This document shows, in pieces, positions 19,926 to 28,725 of a stretch of DNA of 64,000 nucleotides; positions within the stretch are counted from its first letter, which is position 1, and the number at the start of each line of letters is the position of its first letter. The position numbers were made by a program, and so were the translations under genes. Source of the stretch: Streptomyces nigra (GTDB taxonomy: Bacteria > Actinomycetota > Actinomycetes > Streptomycetales > Streptomycetaceae); the NCBI RefSeq assembly GCF_003074055.1, contig NZ_CP029043.1:930001-994000 (forward strand), written 5' to 3'. The notes under the pieces are model-generated. The model worked only from the letters and a program-made list of their open reading frames with translations, did not search any database and had not been told where the DNA came from.

Positions 19926-20942
19926 ATGTCCTCGCCGTCCGCCACACCGCCCAGGAAGCCCGCACCCCGGCGCCTGGTCGCGGTGGTCGTGCTCGTCCCC
20001 GTACTGGCCGCCCTCGCCCTGTGGGCGTTCGCCTGGCCGGCCGCCCGCACCGCGCCGCGCGACCTCCCGCTCGGCGTGGCGGGGCCCGCCGCGGCCGTGA
20101 CGCAGGTGGAGCGACAGCTGTCCGCCCACGACGGCGCGTTCGACGTGCACCGCTACGCCGACGAGCCGGCCGCCCGCGAGGCCATCGAGGACCGGGACGT
20201 GTACGGCGCGGTCGTGGTGACACCCCAGGGGCCGAAGCTGCTGACCGCGTCCGCCGCGAGCCCGGCCGTGGCCCAGCTGCTGCAGCAGGCGGTGGCCGGA
20301 CAGGCGGCCGCCGAGGGGACGCAGGTGGAGACCGTCGACGTGGTGCCCGCACCCGAGGAGGACCCGCGCGGGGCGGCCCTGAACTCCAGCGTGCTGCCGC
20401 TCGCCCTCGCGGGCCTGGCGGCGGGGGCCGCCGTCACCCTGCTGGGGCTGCGCGGTCTGGGCGCCGCGGGCGCTCTCGCGGGCGTCGCAGCCCTGATCGG
20501 CCTGATCGCCGCCGCGCTGGCGCACAGCTGGCTGGGTGTGATCACCGGTGACTGGTGGGCGGAGGCCGGGGTGTTCGCGCTGATGACCCTCGCCGTGAGC
20601 GCCGCCGTCGCCGGGCTCGCCGCCCTCCTCGGACCGGCCGGCGTCGGCCTGATGGCCGCCACCGTCATGCTGATCGGCAACCCGTTCTCCGGGGCGGCGT
20701 CGGCGCCCCGGATGCTGCCGGAGCCGGTCGGCACCATCGGCCAGTGGCTGCCGCCGGGCGCGGGCACGACCCTGCTGCGGTCGGTGTCCTTCTTCGACGG
20801 CGCCGCGGCGGTCGGCCCCGCCCTCACCCTGACCTGGTGGGCCGCCGTCGGCCTCGGCGCGGTCCTCCTCGGAGACCGCCTCAAGGCCGACGGCACCAGC
20901 CCGGAGCCGACCACCGCCCGGGAACCGGCCACCGCCGCCTGA
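19926..20942 (+). CDS. TetR-controlled membrane protein, YhgE/Pip or ABC-2 permease-like
   Basis: 338 aa. One membrane helix (about 18-38) is followed by an extracytoplasmic region (40-150) with alternating DVYGAVVV/TPQGPKLLTASAASPAV features. About six C-terminal helices follow (155-320), and GNPFSGAASAPRMLPEPVGTIGQWLPPGAGTTLLR lies between the last two. This N-helix, periplasmic domain and C-terminal helix layout is that of YhgE/Pip-type and ABC-2 permease proteins, and the GxxLPPGAGxxLLRS segment is recurrent in that group. No ATPase gene is adjacent. Export of toxic or membrane compounds is inferred from the TetR pairing. The ATG at 19926 has GGGAGAT upstream. Confidence 0.78.
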   Translation: MSSPSATPPRKPAPRRLVAVVVLVPVLAALALWAFAWPAARTAPRDLPLGVAGPAAAVTQVERQLSAHDGAFDVHRYADEPAAREAIEDRDVYGAVVVTPQGPKLLTASAASPAVAQLLQQAVAGQAAAEGTQVETVDVVPAPEEDPRGAALNSSVLPLALAGLAAGAAVTLLGLRGLGAAGALAGVAALIGLIAAALAHSWLGVITGDWWAEAGVFALMTLAVSAAVAGLAALLGPAGVGLMAATVMLIGNPFSGAASAPRMLPEPVGTIGQWLPPGAGTTLLRSVSFFDGAAAVGPALTLTWWAAVGLGAVLLGDRLKADGTSPEPTTAREPATAA

Positions 20943-20958
20943 CCCGGCCCCGCGAACC

Positions 20959-20998
20959 GGCCGTGCGCCCCCGCTGTAGCGGACGGGGGCGCACGGCC
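20959..20998 (+). terminator. Terminator after the TetR-linked membrane protein gene
   Basis: A perfect 15-bp stem (GGCCGTGCGCCCCCG pairing with CGGGGGCGCACGGCC) around a 10-nt loop begins 16 nt after the stop codon. Confidence 0.88.
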
Positions 20999-20999
20999 T

Positions 21000-21664
21000 C
21001 GGCGTCTCCGGCGGCCGTGACCACGCGAACGGCCGTACGTCCCGGTTCCGGCGGACGAGTTGATCGGCCGTCACCCCGGGGCGCGCCGGCGCTGACGCGG
21101 CGTCGGGCGGGACGGGACCGTGCGTACGGGCGCTGGAGCGTGCGCCGCGCGTCCCGGACGGGCGGCGCCGCACGGCTCGTGCCACGCCGGTGGCGCGCTC
21201 CGACAGTTGACGGCGCCACAGCCGCGTCCCGGGCACGCCGCCCGGCTCGGAACGTCCGCCGACGCGCCGAAACGGACCGAATGGCGTACCCCCCATCGGC
21301 GTATTCCGCACTCCGTCCACGCGCTCGTACGGCTTGCGTCAGGGACGGGACGCACAGCCCGGGTTGAGCCTTCCGCCGCTGGTCCGGGGCTCGTCGGGTA
21401 TCCGGCGACGACCTCGAACGCAGTAGCGTCCACCCGAACGGGTGAGTGGTGAGTAACACCACAAATCCCCGGTTCCGTTGGGATTTTCGTTCTTCCGTGC
21501 GCCAAGATCCCTGACTGACGACAAGACCCCGCCGCAGCGGCGGGGCGATCCGGGCGGACGCCGAGTCCTGCCGCCGCCCGGATGACCGGTCGACAGGAGT
21601 GGATCGGCAGGAGTGGAGGACCCGAGCAAGACGGGTCGCCGGTACGGACGTTCGTTCGAACCGA
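21000..21664 (+). other. Long non-coding leader/promoter region of the NlpC/P60 gene
   Basis: No plausible gene is seen; open frames here are arginine- or proline-rich artefacts on both strands. Recognisable elements are GTGGTG-AGTAA-CACCAC (perfect inverted repeat, 21446-21462), an 8-bp hairpin CCCCGCCG-CAG-CGGCGGGG (21527-21545) and an 8-bp stem CCGGGCGG/CCGCCCGG with a 16-nt loop (21550-21581). TAGCGT at 21424-21429 is a weak -10 candidate. The transcription start is probably somewhere in 21430-21600. Confidence 0.5.
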
Positions 21665-21760
21665 GCAACCCTTGGGGTGAAGCCGCGACATTGCGGCCGG
21701 GCAACTTCGCCAGCCCGAATCCGACAGGTCATCCTTCACAGGCGGCTGACGAAGGGTTGC
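21665..21760 (+). ncRNA. c-di-AMP riboswitch (ydaO/yuaA class)
   Basis: The conserved ydaO core is visible in order: TTGGGGTGAAGCCGC, a GCCGC/GCGGC hairpin, CCGGGCAAC, AGCCCGAATCCGACAGG and ACAGGCGGCTGACGAAGG. The closing stem P1 is a perfect 9-bp pairing of GCAACCCTT (21665-21673) with AAGGGTTGC (21752-21760). The 3' strand of P1 contains the gene's only Shine-Dalgarno (GAAGG, from 21751) and ends 2 nt before the ATG. This class binds c-di-AMP and in actinobacteria commonly precedes cell-wall hydrolase genes. Ligand-stabilised P1 should hide the ribosome site. Confidence 0.88.
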
Positions 21761-21762
21761 GC

Positions 21763-22236
21763 ATGACTGCGCTCAATCGTGTCCCGTCGCTCATGGCCAG
21801 GGCCGGTACGGCCTCGGCCCTCACTCTCGCCGCGGTGGGCGGCTCGATCGTGACGCCCGGTCTCGCCTCGGAGGCGCAGGCCGCCACGCCGGCGACGAAG
21901 GCACTTCAGATCGCGGCCTCGAAGAAGGGCTCCCCGTACAAGTGGGGCGCCACGGGGCCGAACCGGTTCGACTGCTCCGGGCTCACGCTGTACTCGTTCA
22001 AGAAGGCCGGCAAGAAGCTGCCGCGCACGGCGGCCCAGCAGTACAACAAGACCCGCCACATCTCCGCCTCGAACCGCAAGGCGGGGGACCTGGTCTTCTT
22101 CCACTCGGGGTCGTACGTCTACCACGTGGGCATCTACGCGGGTAAGGGCAAGATCTGGCACTCCCCCAAGAGCGGTGACGTGGTCCGGCTGCAGAAGATC
22201 TGGACCAGGAGCGTCTGGTACGGCCGGGTCAAGTGA
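21763..22236 (+). CDS. Secreted NlpC/P60 peptidoglycan endopeptidase
   Basis: 157 aa. The signal peptide (residues 1-40, ending AQA) precedes a single NlpC/P60 domain (44-157) that cleaves peptide stems of peptidoglycan. The catalytic Cys71 is in FDCSGL and His121 in YVYHVGIYAG; the third polar residue is probably His133 in KIWHSPKSG. There is no separate wall-binding domain. The ATG at 21763 is two bases past the riboswitch P1 stem. An in-frame frame extends to 21613 through the riboswitch but has no start support. A 10-bp terminator hairpin follows. Confidence 0.93.
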   Translation: MTALNRVPSLMARAGTASALTLAAVGGSIVTPGLASEAQAATPATKALQIAASKKGSPYKWGATGPNRFDCSGLTLYSFKKAGKKLPRTAAQQYNKTRHISASNRKAGDLVFFHSGSYVYHVGIYAGKGKIWHSPKSGDVVRLQKIWTRSVWYGRVK

Positions 22237-22242
22237 CCCTCG

Positions 22243-22265
22243 TGGGGGCGCCGACGGCGCCCCCA
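22243..22265 (+). terminator. Terminator after the NlpC/P60 gene
   Basis: TGGGGGCGCC-GAC-GGCGCCCCCA, a perfect 10-bp stem with a 3-nt loop, starts 6 nt after the stop codon. The rest of the gap to 22398 is GC-rich without a gene and separates two convergent genes. Confidence 0.88.
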
Positions 22266-22398
22266 CCCCCGCCGGCGCCCTCCCGGGGCGCGGAGGGCGT
22301 CCGGCACGGGCCGGGCACTCCGGCGCCTCCGGGGCCTCCCGGGGCCGACGGGGGCGGAGCGGGCCGCATGGCGCCCGGTGCGGCGCCACGCGGCGCTT

Positions 22399-22860
22399 CT
22401 AGGGGGTGTCCTGCGGCGTCGCGACCGTGACCGGCGAGGCCGGTACGGTCCACGGCAGCTCGATGGAGACCGTCTTGCCGCCCTCACGGGTCGGCCACAC
22501 CCGGAGCCGGCCGCCGCACTCGGCGGTCAGCCAGCGAATGATCACCATGCCCCGGCCGTTGTCCTGCTGGACGGCGGCCGGAAGCCGTTTGGGGAACCGG
22601 GGATGACTGTCGGTCACCCCGATGCGCAGCTGCTCGTCACGGTCGAGCTCGAGGTCCACCGTGAAGGTGGGCGACTGCCCCAGGGTGTGCTGTACCGCGT
22701 TCGTGGTGAGTTCGGAGACGATGAGCCGGATGGTGTCCGCCGTGTCCGTGTCCGACGGCAGTCCCCACTCGGCGAGTGTGGTGACCACATAGGACCGGGC
22801 CGCGGAGACCGAGGCGGGATCGCTCGGCAGAGTGACGGATGCTTCCAGATGGTCTGCCAT
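22399..22860 (-). CDS. Anti-sigma-factor-type ATP-binding protein (RsbW-like HATPase)
   Basis: 153 aa single HATPase domain: ADTIRLIVSELTTNAVQHT is the N-box, RIGVTDSHPRFP the G1 region and DNGRGMVIIRWLTAECGGRL the G2 box. Streptomyces has many such stand-alone domains, often next to XRE-DUF5753/DUF397 pairs, as here; they are thought to act in signalling or as anti-sigma-like kinases. The ATG at 22860 gives MADHLEASVTLPSDPASVSAAR, a typical start; a frame to 23082 runs through the promoter of the divergent XRE gene and was rejected. Confidence 0.88.
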   Translation of the reverse strand: MADHLEASVTLPSDPASVSAARSYVVTTLAEWGLPSDTDTADTIRLIVSELTTNAVQHTLGQSPTFTVDLELDRDEQLRIGVTDSHPRFPKRLPAAVQQDNGRGMVIIRWLTAECGGRLRVWPTREGGKTVSIELPWTVPASPVTVATPQDTP

Positions 22861-22986
22861 GGCGACGTCGTCCCTTTCCCACGGGACCGCAGTCCGACAC
22901 GGAGCGGAGGGTTCGAGTACGGTCCCGGACTGGTGCTTCGCCGCCAGACTGCCATCACCGCGGCGGTCACGGGTGGCGATCCGCCA

Positions 22987-23002
22987 AGATATGCATATAT
23001 CT
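22987..23002. promoter_or_regulatory. AT-rich palindrome between the HATPase and XRE genes
   Basis: AGATAT-GCAT-ATATCT has perfect 6-bp arms and contains the 10-bp palindrome ATATGCATAT (22989-22998). It stands out as an AT island in very GC-rich DNA and lies between two divergent genes, 72 nt before the XRE start. It could be a -10 element for one or both genes or an XRE operator. Confidence 0.5.
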
Positions 23003-23073
23003 GTCGCTCGAAGCGGTGAACTCTGCGACGGCAGACCGTATTTGGGCGGCCCGGTCGGAGTAAGGAGTTGCCC

Positions 23074-23940
23074 ATGCAGCACGGCCCGGCGGTACGCCGC
23101 CGGAAACTGGGCGCGGAACTGCGTGCGTTACGCACCGGGACCGGGCTCACCAGTGGGGAGGCGGCCCGCCTGGTGGGCTGGCACCAGTCCAAGGTGAGCC
23201 GTATCGAGACCGGTGCCAGCGGGGTGAAACCGGCCGATGTGCGCTTACTGCTCGACGCCTACGGTGTCCGGGACGCGCGGCTCCGGGAGGTGCTGCTGGC
23301 GCTGGCCGGCTCCGACGGCGCCGGGCGGCACCACTGGTGGCACGCCTACCGCGGGGTCCTGCCGCCGGCGTACCGGGATTTCATCAGTCTGGAGTCCCAG
23401 GCCCGCGCGATGCGCACGCTGGAGACGTCCGTGGTGCCCGGCCTGTTGCAGACGCCCGAGTACGCGCGGGCGGTGACCCGGGCGGCGACCGGCGGGACGG
23501 ACGACGGCACCGACGACCGGATCGACGCGTTGGTCGCGGTGCGGCTGGCCAGGCAGGAGGTGCTGCGGGCCGATCCGCCGCTGCGGTTCAGCGCGGTGCT
23601 GGACGAGGCGGTGCTGCGCCGGGAGGTCGGAGGCCCCGAGGTGATGCGGCGCCAGCTGGAGCGGCTGGTGGAGGCGGCGCGGCTGCCCCAAGTCACCCTG
23701 CAGGTGCTGCCGTTCACGGCCGGTGAGCATGTCGGCGTCACCGGGCCTTTCGTTATCTTCTCATTTTCGAGCACTTCTGATCTGGACGTGGTTGTTCTCG
23801 ACCACTTGACGAGTAGCCTCTATCTCGAACGGAAAGAAGACCTCCAGGCCTACACGGAGGCCTTCGACACCCTTCGGCTCCACGCCCTTTCGCCCGAGGA
23901 ATCGCTGGATCACATCGCCGCGATAGGTGGCGGCGCGTAA
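23074..23940 (+). CDS. XRE-family helix-turn-helix regulator with DUF5753 domain
   Basis: 288 aa. The HTH is at residues 8-65 (LGAELRALRTGTGLTSGEAARLVGWHQSKVSRIETG in parts); the DUF5753 domain covers about 95-280, beginning at the LPPAYRDFISLESQA block, with VVPGLLQTPEYARAV and FVIFSF. This architecture (BldB-linked or abaA-type pairs) is typical of Streptomyces and is normally followed by a DUF397 gene, as here 9 nt later. The ATG at 23074 has AAGGAG at 23062-23067. It is probably a regulator of development or antibiotic synthesis; the target is not visible. Confidence 0.92.
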   Translation: MQHGPAVRRRKLGAELRALRTGTGLTSGEAARLVGWHQSKVSRIETGASGVKPADVRLLLDAYGVRDARLREVLLALAGSDGAGRHHWWHAYRGVLPPAYRDFISLESQARAMRTLETSVVPGLLQTPEYARAVTRAATGGTDDGTDDRIDALVAVRLARQEVLRADPPLRFSAVLDEAVLRREVGGPEVMRRQLERLVEAARLPQVTLQVLPFTAGEHVGVTGPFVIFSFSSTSDLDVVVLDHLTSSLYLERKEDLQAYTEAFDTLRLHALSPEESLDHIAAIGGGA

Positions 23941-23949
23941 GGAGGCACC

Positions 23950-24186
23950 ATGACCGCACTGCCTCGGAACCTCAGGTCGAGCACCGAACTCCCGGACGCA
24001 CGATGGCTGCGCAGCAGTTACAGCACCGGGGCGAACAACTGCGTCGAGACGGCCCGGCCGCACGCGGGCCCCTGGACCGGCCTGCTGGCCGTGCGCGACT
24101 CCAAGGATCCGGCCGGCCCCGCGCTGCTCTTCTCCCCGAGAGCTGGGCGGGCTTCACGGCCGCACTCCAGTCCTGACCATTTCTGA
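23950..24186 (+). CDS. DUF397 protein with an apparent C-terminal frameshift
   Basis: The frame reads 78 aa. The DUF397 core is clear (ARWLRSSYSTGANNCVETA, LLAVRDSKDPAGPALLFSP). After FSP the frame reads RAGRASRPHSSPDHF, but the same DNA in another frame reads ESWAGFTAALQS and then TGA at 24174-24176. That is the usual DUF397 ending. Loss of one base near 24137-24140 (CCCCGAG instead of CCCCGGAG) explains this; it may be a real mutation or a homopolymer sequencing error. GGAGG at 23941-23945 overlaps nothing but the end of the XRE gene. DUF397 proteins work with the upstream XRE-DUF5753 partner. Confidence 0.82.
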   Translation: MTALPRNLRSSTELPDARWLRSSYSTGANNCVETARPHAGPWTGLLAVRDSKDPAGPALLFSPRAGRASRPHSSPDHF

Positions 24187-24230
24187 TCGTTTCTGCCCGT
24201 CCCGGTTCCGCCCGGCCGTGTCACGCCGAC

Positions 24231-25358
24231 TCATGGTCGTGTCGTACCGATGACCTGTACAGCGCGTTCGATCTGCCCCTCGGAGAGGTCCGCGCGGGCG
24301 GTCAGCCGCAGCCGTGAGACGCCGTCCGGCACGGAAGGCGGACGGAAGCAGCCCACGGCGAGACCCGCCGCACGGCAGTCGGCGGCCCACCGCACGGCCC
24401 CCTCCGGGGACGGCGCCCGCACGGAGACGACCGCGGCGTCCGGACGCACCGCTTCCAGACCCGCGGCCGTCAGCCGGGTGTGCAGTTCGCCCGCCACCGC
24501 GCGGGCCCGCGCGGCCCGTTCGGGCTCCCGGTCCAGCAGCCGCAGCGCCGCCAGGGCCGCGCCCGCCGCCGCCGGGGCGAGACCGGTGTCGAAGATGAAC
24601 GTCCGCGCCGCGTTGACCAGATGGTCGATCACCCGGGCGGGCCCCAGCACGGCACCGCCCTGGCTGCCGAGCGACTTGGAGAGCGTGACGGTCGCGACGA
24701 CGTCCGGCGCGCCCGCGAGCCCCGCCGCGTACGGGGCACCCCGGCCGCCGTCGCCGAGGACGCCGAGACCGTGCGCGTCGTCCACGACCAGCCCGGCGCC
24801 GTGCTCCCGGCACACATCGGCGTAGGCGGCCAGCGGGGCGGCGTCGCCGTCGACCGAGAAGACGGTGTCGGAGACGACCACGGCGGGGCCGTCGTGCGTG
24901 CGCAGCGCCTTGCGGACGGCGTCCGGGTCGGCGTGGGCGGCGACCTGCGTGGTGCCCCGGGACAGGCGGCAGCCGTCGATGAGCGAGGCGTGGTTGCCCG
25001 CGTCCGACACGATCAGCGAGCCGTGCGGCGCGAGCGCGGTGACCGCGGCGAGGTTGGCCGCGTAGCCGGAGGAGAAGACGAGCGCCGCCTCGAAGCCGCA
25101 GAAGCGGGCCAGCTCGTCCTCCAGCTCCGTGTGCAGCTCCGTCGTACCGGTGACGAGCCGTGAGCCGGTCGCGCCGCCGCCCCAGGTGCGCGCGGCGCGC
25201 GCGGCGCCCTCGACGACCTCGGGGTTCCGGGCCAGGCCCAGGTAGTCGTTGCTCGCGAGGTCGAGGAGCGGGGAGTCGGCGGGGCGGGGCCGCAGGGTCC
25301 GTACCAGTCCGGCGCGGCGGCGCTGGTCCGCCTGTCCGTCGATCCAGCCGAACGCCAT
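24231..25358 (-). CDS. bioF: 8-amino-7-oxononanoate synthase
   Basis: 375 aa alpha-oxoamine synthase. It condenses pimeloyl-ACP or -CoA with alanine, the first ring-forming step of biotin synthesis. Motifs: [51 protein letters not shown] and the PLP-lysine in [15 protein letters not shown]. The ATG at 25358 follows GGAGGAG; an extension to 25436 crosses the promoter. A TAGTGT -10-like box is at 25391-25396 on the minus strand. It is transcribed away from bioBAD, so the 146-nt gap must carry two promoters. Confidence 0.94.
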   Translation of the reverse strand: MAFGWIDGQADQRRRAGLVRTLRPRPADSPLLDLASNDYLGLARNPEVVEGAARAARTWGGGATGSRLVTGTTELHTELEDELARFCGFEAALVFSSGYAANLAAVTALAPHGSLIVSDAGNHASLIDGCRLSRGTTQVAAHADPDAVRKALRTHDGPAVVVSDTVFSVDGDAAPLAAYADVCREHGAGLVVDDAHGLGVLGDGGRGAPYAAGLAGAPDVVATVTLSKSLGSQGGAVLGPARVIDHLVNAARTFIFDTGLAPAAAGAALAALRLLDREPERAARARAVAGELHTRLTAAGLEAVRPDAAVVSVRAPSPEGAVRWAADCRAAGLAVGCFRPPSVPDGVSRLRLTARADLSEGQIERAVQVIGTTRP

Positions 25359-25418
25359 GGCTCCTCCGGGCTTTTGTAGGCAGTGCACAGACACTAGCGG
25401 CCGGGACCGCCGCCCACG

Positions 25419-25436
25419 GTGTGGCAATACCCACAC
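25419..25436. promoter_or_regulatory. Inverted repeat in the bioF/bioB divergent promoter
   Basis: GTGTGG-CAATAC-CCACAC has perfect 6-bp arms and lies in the middle of the 146-nt region between bioF and bioB, about 23 nt upstream of the bioF -10-like box, so over its -35 region. It is the only good palindrome there and is the natural candidate for the biotin repressor site; the regulator (BirA-, BioQ- or BioR-like) is not encoded nearby. Confidence 0.5.
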
Positions 25437-25504
25437 ATCGAATCGACAGGGTTGTGCAAACTCACCTTGGCTCCGGCCCCCTCCGTACGTCAGGATCAGC
25501 TCCC

Positions 25505-26710
25505 ATGGACCTGCTGAACACGCTGGTGGACAAGGGGCTTCGGCGCGAGCTGCCGACCCGCGAGGAAGCGCTCGCCGTTCTCGCCACTTCCGACGACGAC
25601 CTGCTCGACGTGGTGGCCGCGGCCGGCAAGGTGCGCCGGAAGTGGTTCGGCCGGCGGGTGAAGCTGAACTATCTCGTCAACCTCAAGTCGGGCCTGTGCC
25701 CGGAGGACTGCTCCTACTGTTCGCAGCGGCTCGGCTCCACCGCCGGGATCCTCAAGTACACCTGGCTGAAGCCGGACGAGGCGTCCCAGGCCGCGGCCGC
25801 CGGATTGGCGGGTGGCGCCAAGCGGGTGTGCCTCGTGGCATCCGGGCGCGGCCCGACCGACCGGGACGTGGACCGGGTCTCGGAGACCATCAAGGCCATC
25901 AAGGACGGCAACGAGGGCGTCGAGGTGTGCGCCTGCCTCGGGCTGCTCTCGGACGGGCAGGCGGAGCGCCTGCGCGAGGCCGGCGCGGACGCCTACAACC
26001 ACAATCTCAACACCTCGGAGTCCACGTACGGGGAGATCACGACCACCCACACGTACGCCGATCGGGTGGACACGGTGAACAAGGCGCACGCGGCCGGTCT
26101 GTCCGCCTGCTCGGGGCTGATCGCGGGCATGGGCGAGAGCGACGAGGACCTGGTCGACGTCGTCTACGCGCTGCGCGAGCTGGACCCGGACTCGGTGCCG
26201 GTCAACTTCCTGATCCCGTTCGAGGGCACCCCGCTCGCCAAGGAGTGGAACCTCACCCCGCAGCGCTGTCTGCGGATCCTCGCGATGGTGCGGTTCGTGT
26301 GCCCGGACGTCGAGGTGCGTATCGCGGGCGGCCGCGAGGTGCACTTGCGCACCCTGCAGCCCCTCGCGCTGCACCTGGCCAACTCGATCTTCCTCGGCGA
26401 CTACCTCACCAGCGAGGGCCAGGCCGGCAGGGCCGACCTGGAGATGATCGCGGACGCCGGCTTCGAGGTGGAGGGCGCCGGCGAGGTCACCCTGCCGGAG
26501 CACCGGGCGACCGCGGGCGGGGGCGGCTGCGGATCGCACGCGAGCGCGGGCTGCGGGTCCCACGAGGGCGGCGGTTGCGGTTCGCACGCGGACGGCGGGG
26601 TGTGCGGTACGGCCGCCGCGGAGCCCGCCGCGCCGGCCGCCGAGCCGCGCACCGATCTGGTCGCCGTACGGCGGCGGGGCGCAGGGACGGATCTCGCGCC
26701 CAATGCCTGA
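25505..26710 (+). CDS. bioB: Biotin synthase with Cys/His-rich C-terminal tail
   Basis: 401 aa radical SAM enzyme that inserts sulfur into dethiobiotin. The SAM-cluster motif is C65-x3-C69-x2-C72 (LCPEDCSYC). Ligands of the second cluster appear at Cys109 (RVCLVASG), Cys142 or Cys144 (EVCACLG), the Cys of SACSGLI and Arg of EVRIAGGRE. The catalytic core ends near residue 340. A tail of about 60 residues follows with three CGSH repeats spaced by glycines, then a further Cys. This tail is not part of the classical E. coli enzyme and could bind a metal or extra cluster. First gene of bioBAD. Confidence 0.95.
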   Translation: MDLLNTLVDKGLRRELPTREEALAVLATSDDDLLDVVAAAGKVRRKWFGRRVKLNYLVNLKSGLCPEDCSYCSQRLGSTAGILKYTWLKPDEASQAAAAGLAGGAKRVCLVASGRGPTDRDVDRVSETIKAIKDGNEGVEVCACLGLLSDGQAERLREAGADAYNHNLNTSESTYGEITTTHTYADRVDTVNKAHAAGLSACSGLIAGMGESDEDLVDVVYALRELDPDSVPVNFLIPFEGTPLAKEWNLTPQRCLRILAMVRFVCPDVEVRIAGGREVHLRTLQPLALHLANSIFLGDYLTSEGQAGRADLEMIADAGFEVEGAGEVTLPEHRATAGGGGCGSHASAGCGSHEGGGCGSHADGGVCGTAAAEPAAPAAEPRTDLVAVRRRGAGTDLAPNA

Positions 26711-28007
26711 TCTGCCCGGCCTGAGCATGTCCGGTCTGAGCGTGCCCGAGCTGCTGGAGCTCGACCGGCGGCACGTCTGGCATCCGTACGGCCCGATGCC
26801 CGGCCGCGCCGAACCGCTCGTCGTGGAGTCGGCGAGCGGGGTGCGGCTGCGGCTCGCCGACGGCTCGGGCGAGCTGGTCGACGGCATGTCGTCGTGGTGG
26901 TCGGCCATCCACGGCTACAACCACCCGGTGCTCAACGAGGCGGCGCACGAGCAGCTGGCGCGGATGAGCCATGTGATGTTCGGCGGGCTCACGCACGAGC
27001 CCGCCGTACGGCTGGCGAAGCTCCTTGTCGACTTGTCTCCCGAGGGTCTGGAGCATGTCTTCCTGGCCGACTCCGGGTCGGTGTCGGTCGAGGTCGCCGT
27101 CAAGATGTGCCTGCAGTACTGGCGTTCGCTGGGCCGGCCCGGCAAGCGGCGGCTGCTGACCTGGCGCGGCGGCTACCACGGCGACACCTGGCAGCCGATG
27201 TCGGTGTGCGACCCCGAGGGCGGGATGCACGAGCTGTGGTCGGGCGTGCTCCCTCGCCAGCTGTTCGCGGACGCGCCCCCGGCCGAGTACGACGAGGCGT
27301 ACGCCGAACGGCTGCGGTCGCTGATCGAGCGGCACGCGGACGAACTGGCGGCGGTGATCGTGGAGCCCGTGGTGCAGGGCGCGGGCGGGATGCGGTTCCA
27401 CTCCCCCGCGTATCTGCGCGTGCTGCGCGAGGCGTGCGACGCGCACGGCGTGCTGCTCGTGTTCGACGAGATCGCGACCGGTTTCGGGCGTACGGGCGCG
27501 CTGTTCGCGGCGGACCACGCGGCGGTGACGCCTGATGTGATGTGTGTGGGCAAGGCCCTGACCGGCGGCTATATGACGATGGCGGCGACGCTGTGCACGT
27601 CCCGTGTCGCCGACGGCATCTCGCGCGGCGAGGTCCCGGTGCTCGCCCACGGCCCGACGTTCATGGGCAACCCGCTGGCGGCCGCCGTGGCCTGCGCGTC
27701 GATCGAGCTGCTGCTCGGCCAGGACTGGCAGGCCGAGGTCCGGCGCGTCGAGGCGGGCCTGCGGGCCGGTCTGGCACCCGCGGCGGACCTGCCGGGCGTC
27801 AAGGACGTACGGGTCCTCGGCGCGATCGGCGTCGTCCAGCTGGACCACGAGGTGGACATGCGGGCGGCGACGGCGGCCGCCGTAGGTGAGGGCGTGTGGC
27901 TGCGCCCGTTCCGCGACCTCGTCTACACGATGCCGCCGTACGTCACGGGCGACGCGGACGTCGCACGGATCGCCCGCGCGGTGTGCGCGGCAGCGGGAGA
28001 GGGCTGA
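26703..28007 (+). CDS. bioA: Adenosylmethionine-8-amino-7-oxononanoate aminotransferase
   Basis: 434 aa class III PLP aminotransferase that makes 7,8-diaminopelargonate using S-adenosylmethionine as amino donor. Family marks: [56 protein letters not shown]-lysine in [10 protein letters not shown] and the [10 protein letters not shown] loop. The ATG at 26703 overlaps the end of bioB by 8 nt; a further ATG at residue 9 is possible. It lies 1 nt before bioD. Confidence 0.95.
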   Translation: MPDLPGLSMSGLSVPELLELDRRHVWHPYGPMPGRAEPLVVESASGVRLRLADGSGELVDGMSSWWSAIHGYNHPVLNEAAHEQLARMSHVMFGGLTHEPAVRLAKLLVDLSPEGLEHVFLADSGSVSVEVAVKMCLQYWRSLGRPGKRRLLTWRGGYHGDTWQPMSVCDPEGGMHELWSGVLPRQLFADAPPAEYDEAYAERLRSLIERHADELAAVIVEPVVQGAGGMRFHSPAYLRVLREACDAHGVLLVFDEIATGFGRTGALFAADHAAVTPDVMCVGKALTGGYMTMAATLCTSRVADGISRGEVPVLAHGPTFMGNPLAAAVACASIELLLGQDWQAEVRRVEAGLRAGLAPAADLPGVKDVRVLGAIGVVQLDHEVDMRAATAAAVGEGVWLRPFRDLVYTMPPYVTGDADVARIARAVCAAAGEG

Positions 28008-28008
28008 C

Positions 28009-28725
28009 ATGCCGGTACTGGTGGTCACGGGCACGGGCACGGAGGTCGGCAAGACGGTCACGACCGCCGCGGTGGCCGCGGCGGCGCTGGCCTCGGGCCG
28101 TACCGTCGCGGTGCTCAAGGCCGCGCAGACGGGCGTCGGACCGGACGAGGACGGTGACGCGGCCGAGGTCGCGCGGCTGGCCGGTCCGGTGACGACGGCC
28201 GAACTCGCCCGCTATCCCGAGCCGTTGGCTCCGGCGACGGCGGCGCGGCGGGCGGGCCGGGCCCCGGTCCGTCCGGCGGAGATCGCCGAGGCCGCCGCGA
28301 AGCTGGCCGCCGAGCACGATCTGGTGCTGGTGGAGGGGGCGGGCGGGCTCCTCGTCCGCTTCGACGAGGCGGGCGGCACCCTGGCCGACGCGGCCGAGCT
28401 GCTGGCGGCACCCGTCCTGGTGGTGGCGTCGGCCGGCCTGGGCACCCTGAACACGACCGCGCTGACGGCTCGTGAGCTGCGGCGCCGGCGGCTGGACCCG
28501 CTCGGCGTGGTCATCGGCAGCTGGCCCGGCGAACCGGATCTGGCGTCGCGGTGCAATGTGGCCGACCTTCCGGAGGTGTCGGGGGCGCCGCTGCTCGGCG
28601 CGGTGCCGGCGGGCGCGGGCGGGCTGCCGTCCGCCGGTTTCCGCGCCTGCGCACCGGAGTGGCTGGCACCCCGGCTGTTCGGCCGATGGGACGCGGACGC
28701 GTTCCGGGAGCGGACGGGGCTGTGA
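28009..28725 (+). CDS. bioD: Dethiobiotin synthetase
   Basis: 238 aa P-loop ATPase that closes the ureido ring of dethiobiotin. Motifs: [12 protein letters not shown] (residues 5-16), LKAAQTGV with the substrate Lys, and [10 protein letters not shown]. The start follows the bioA stop by one base. The last few codons (from 28709) are the first copy of a tandem-repeat array that fills the next 250 bp, so the C-terminus may vary among strains. Confidence 0.94.
   Translation: MPVLVVTGTGTEVGKTVTTAAVAAAALASGRTVAVLKAAQTGVGPDEDGDAAEVARLAGPVTTAELARYPEPLAPATAARRAGRAPVRPAEIAEAAAKLAAEHDLVLVEGAGGLLVRFDEAGGTLADAAELLAAPVLVVASAGLGTLNTTALTARELRRRRLDPLGVVIGSWPGEPDLASRCNVADLPEVSGAPLLGAVPAGAGGLPSAGFRACAPEWLAPRLFGRWDADAFRERTGL

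Noticed and set aside
21071..21739. Several open frames in the 820-nt gap before the NlpC/P60 gene
   Set aside because: Arg- and Pro-rich, on both strands, without ribosome sites; they run through the riboswitch.
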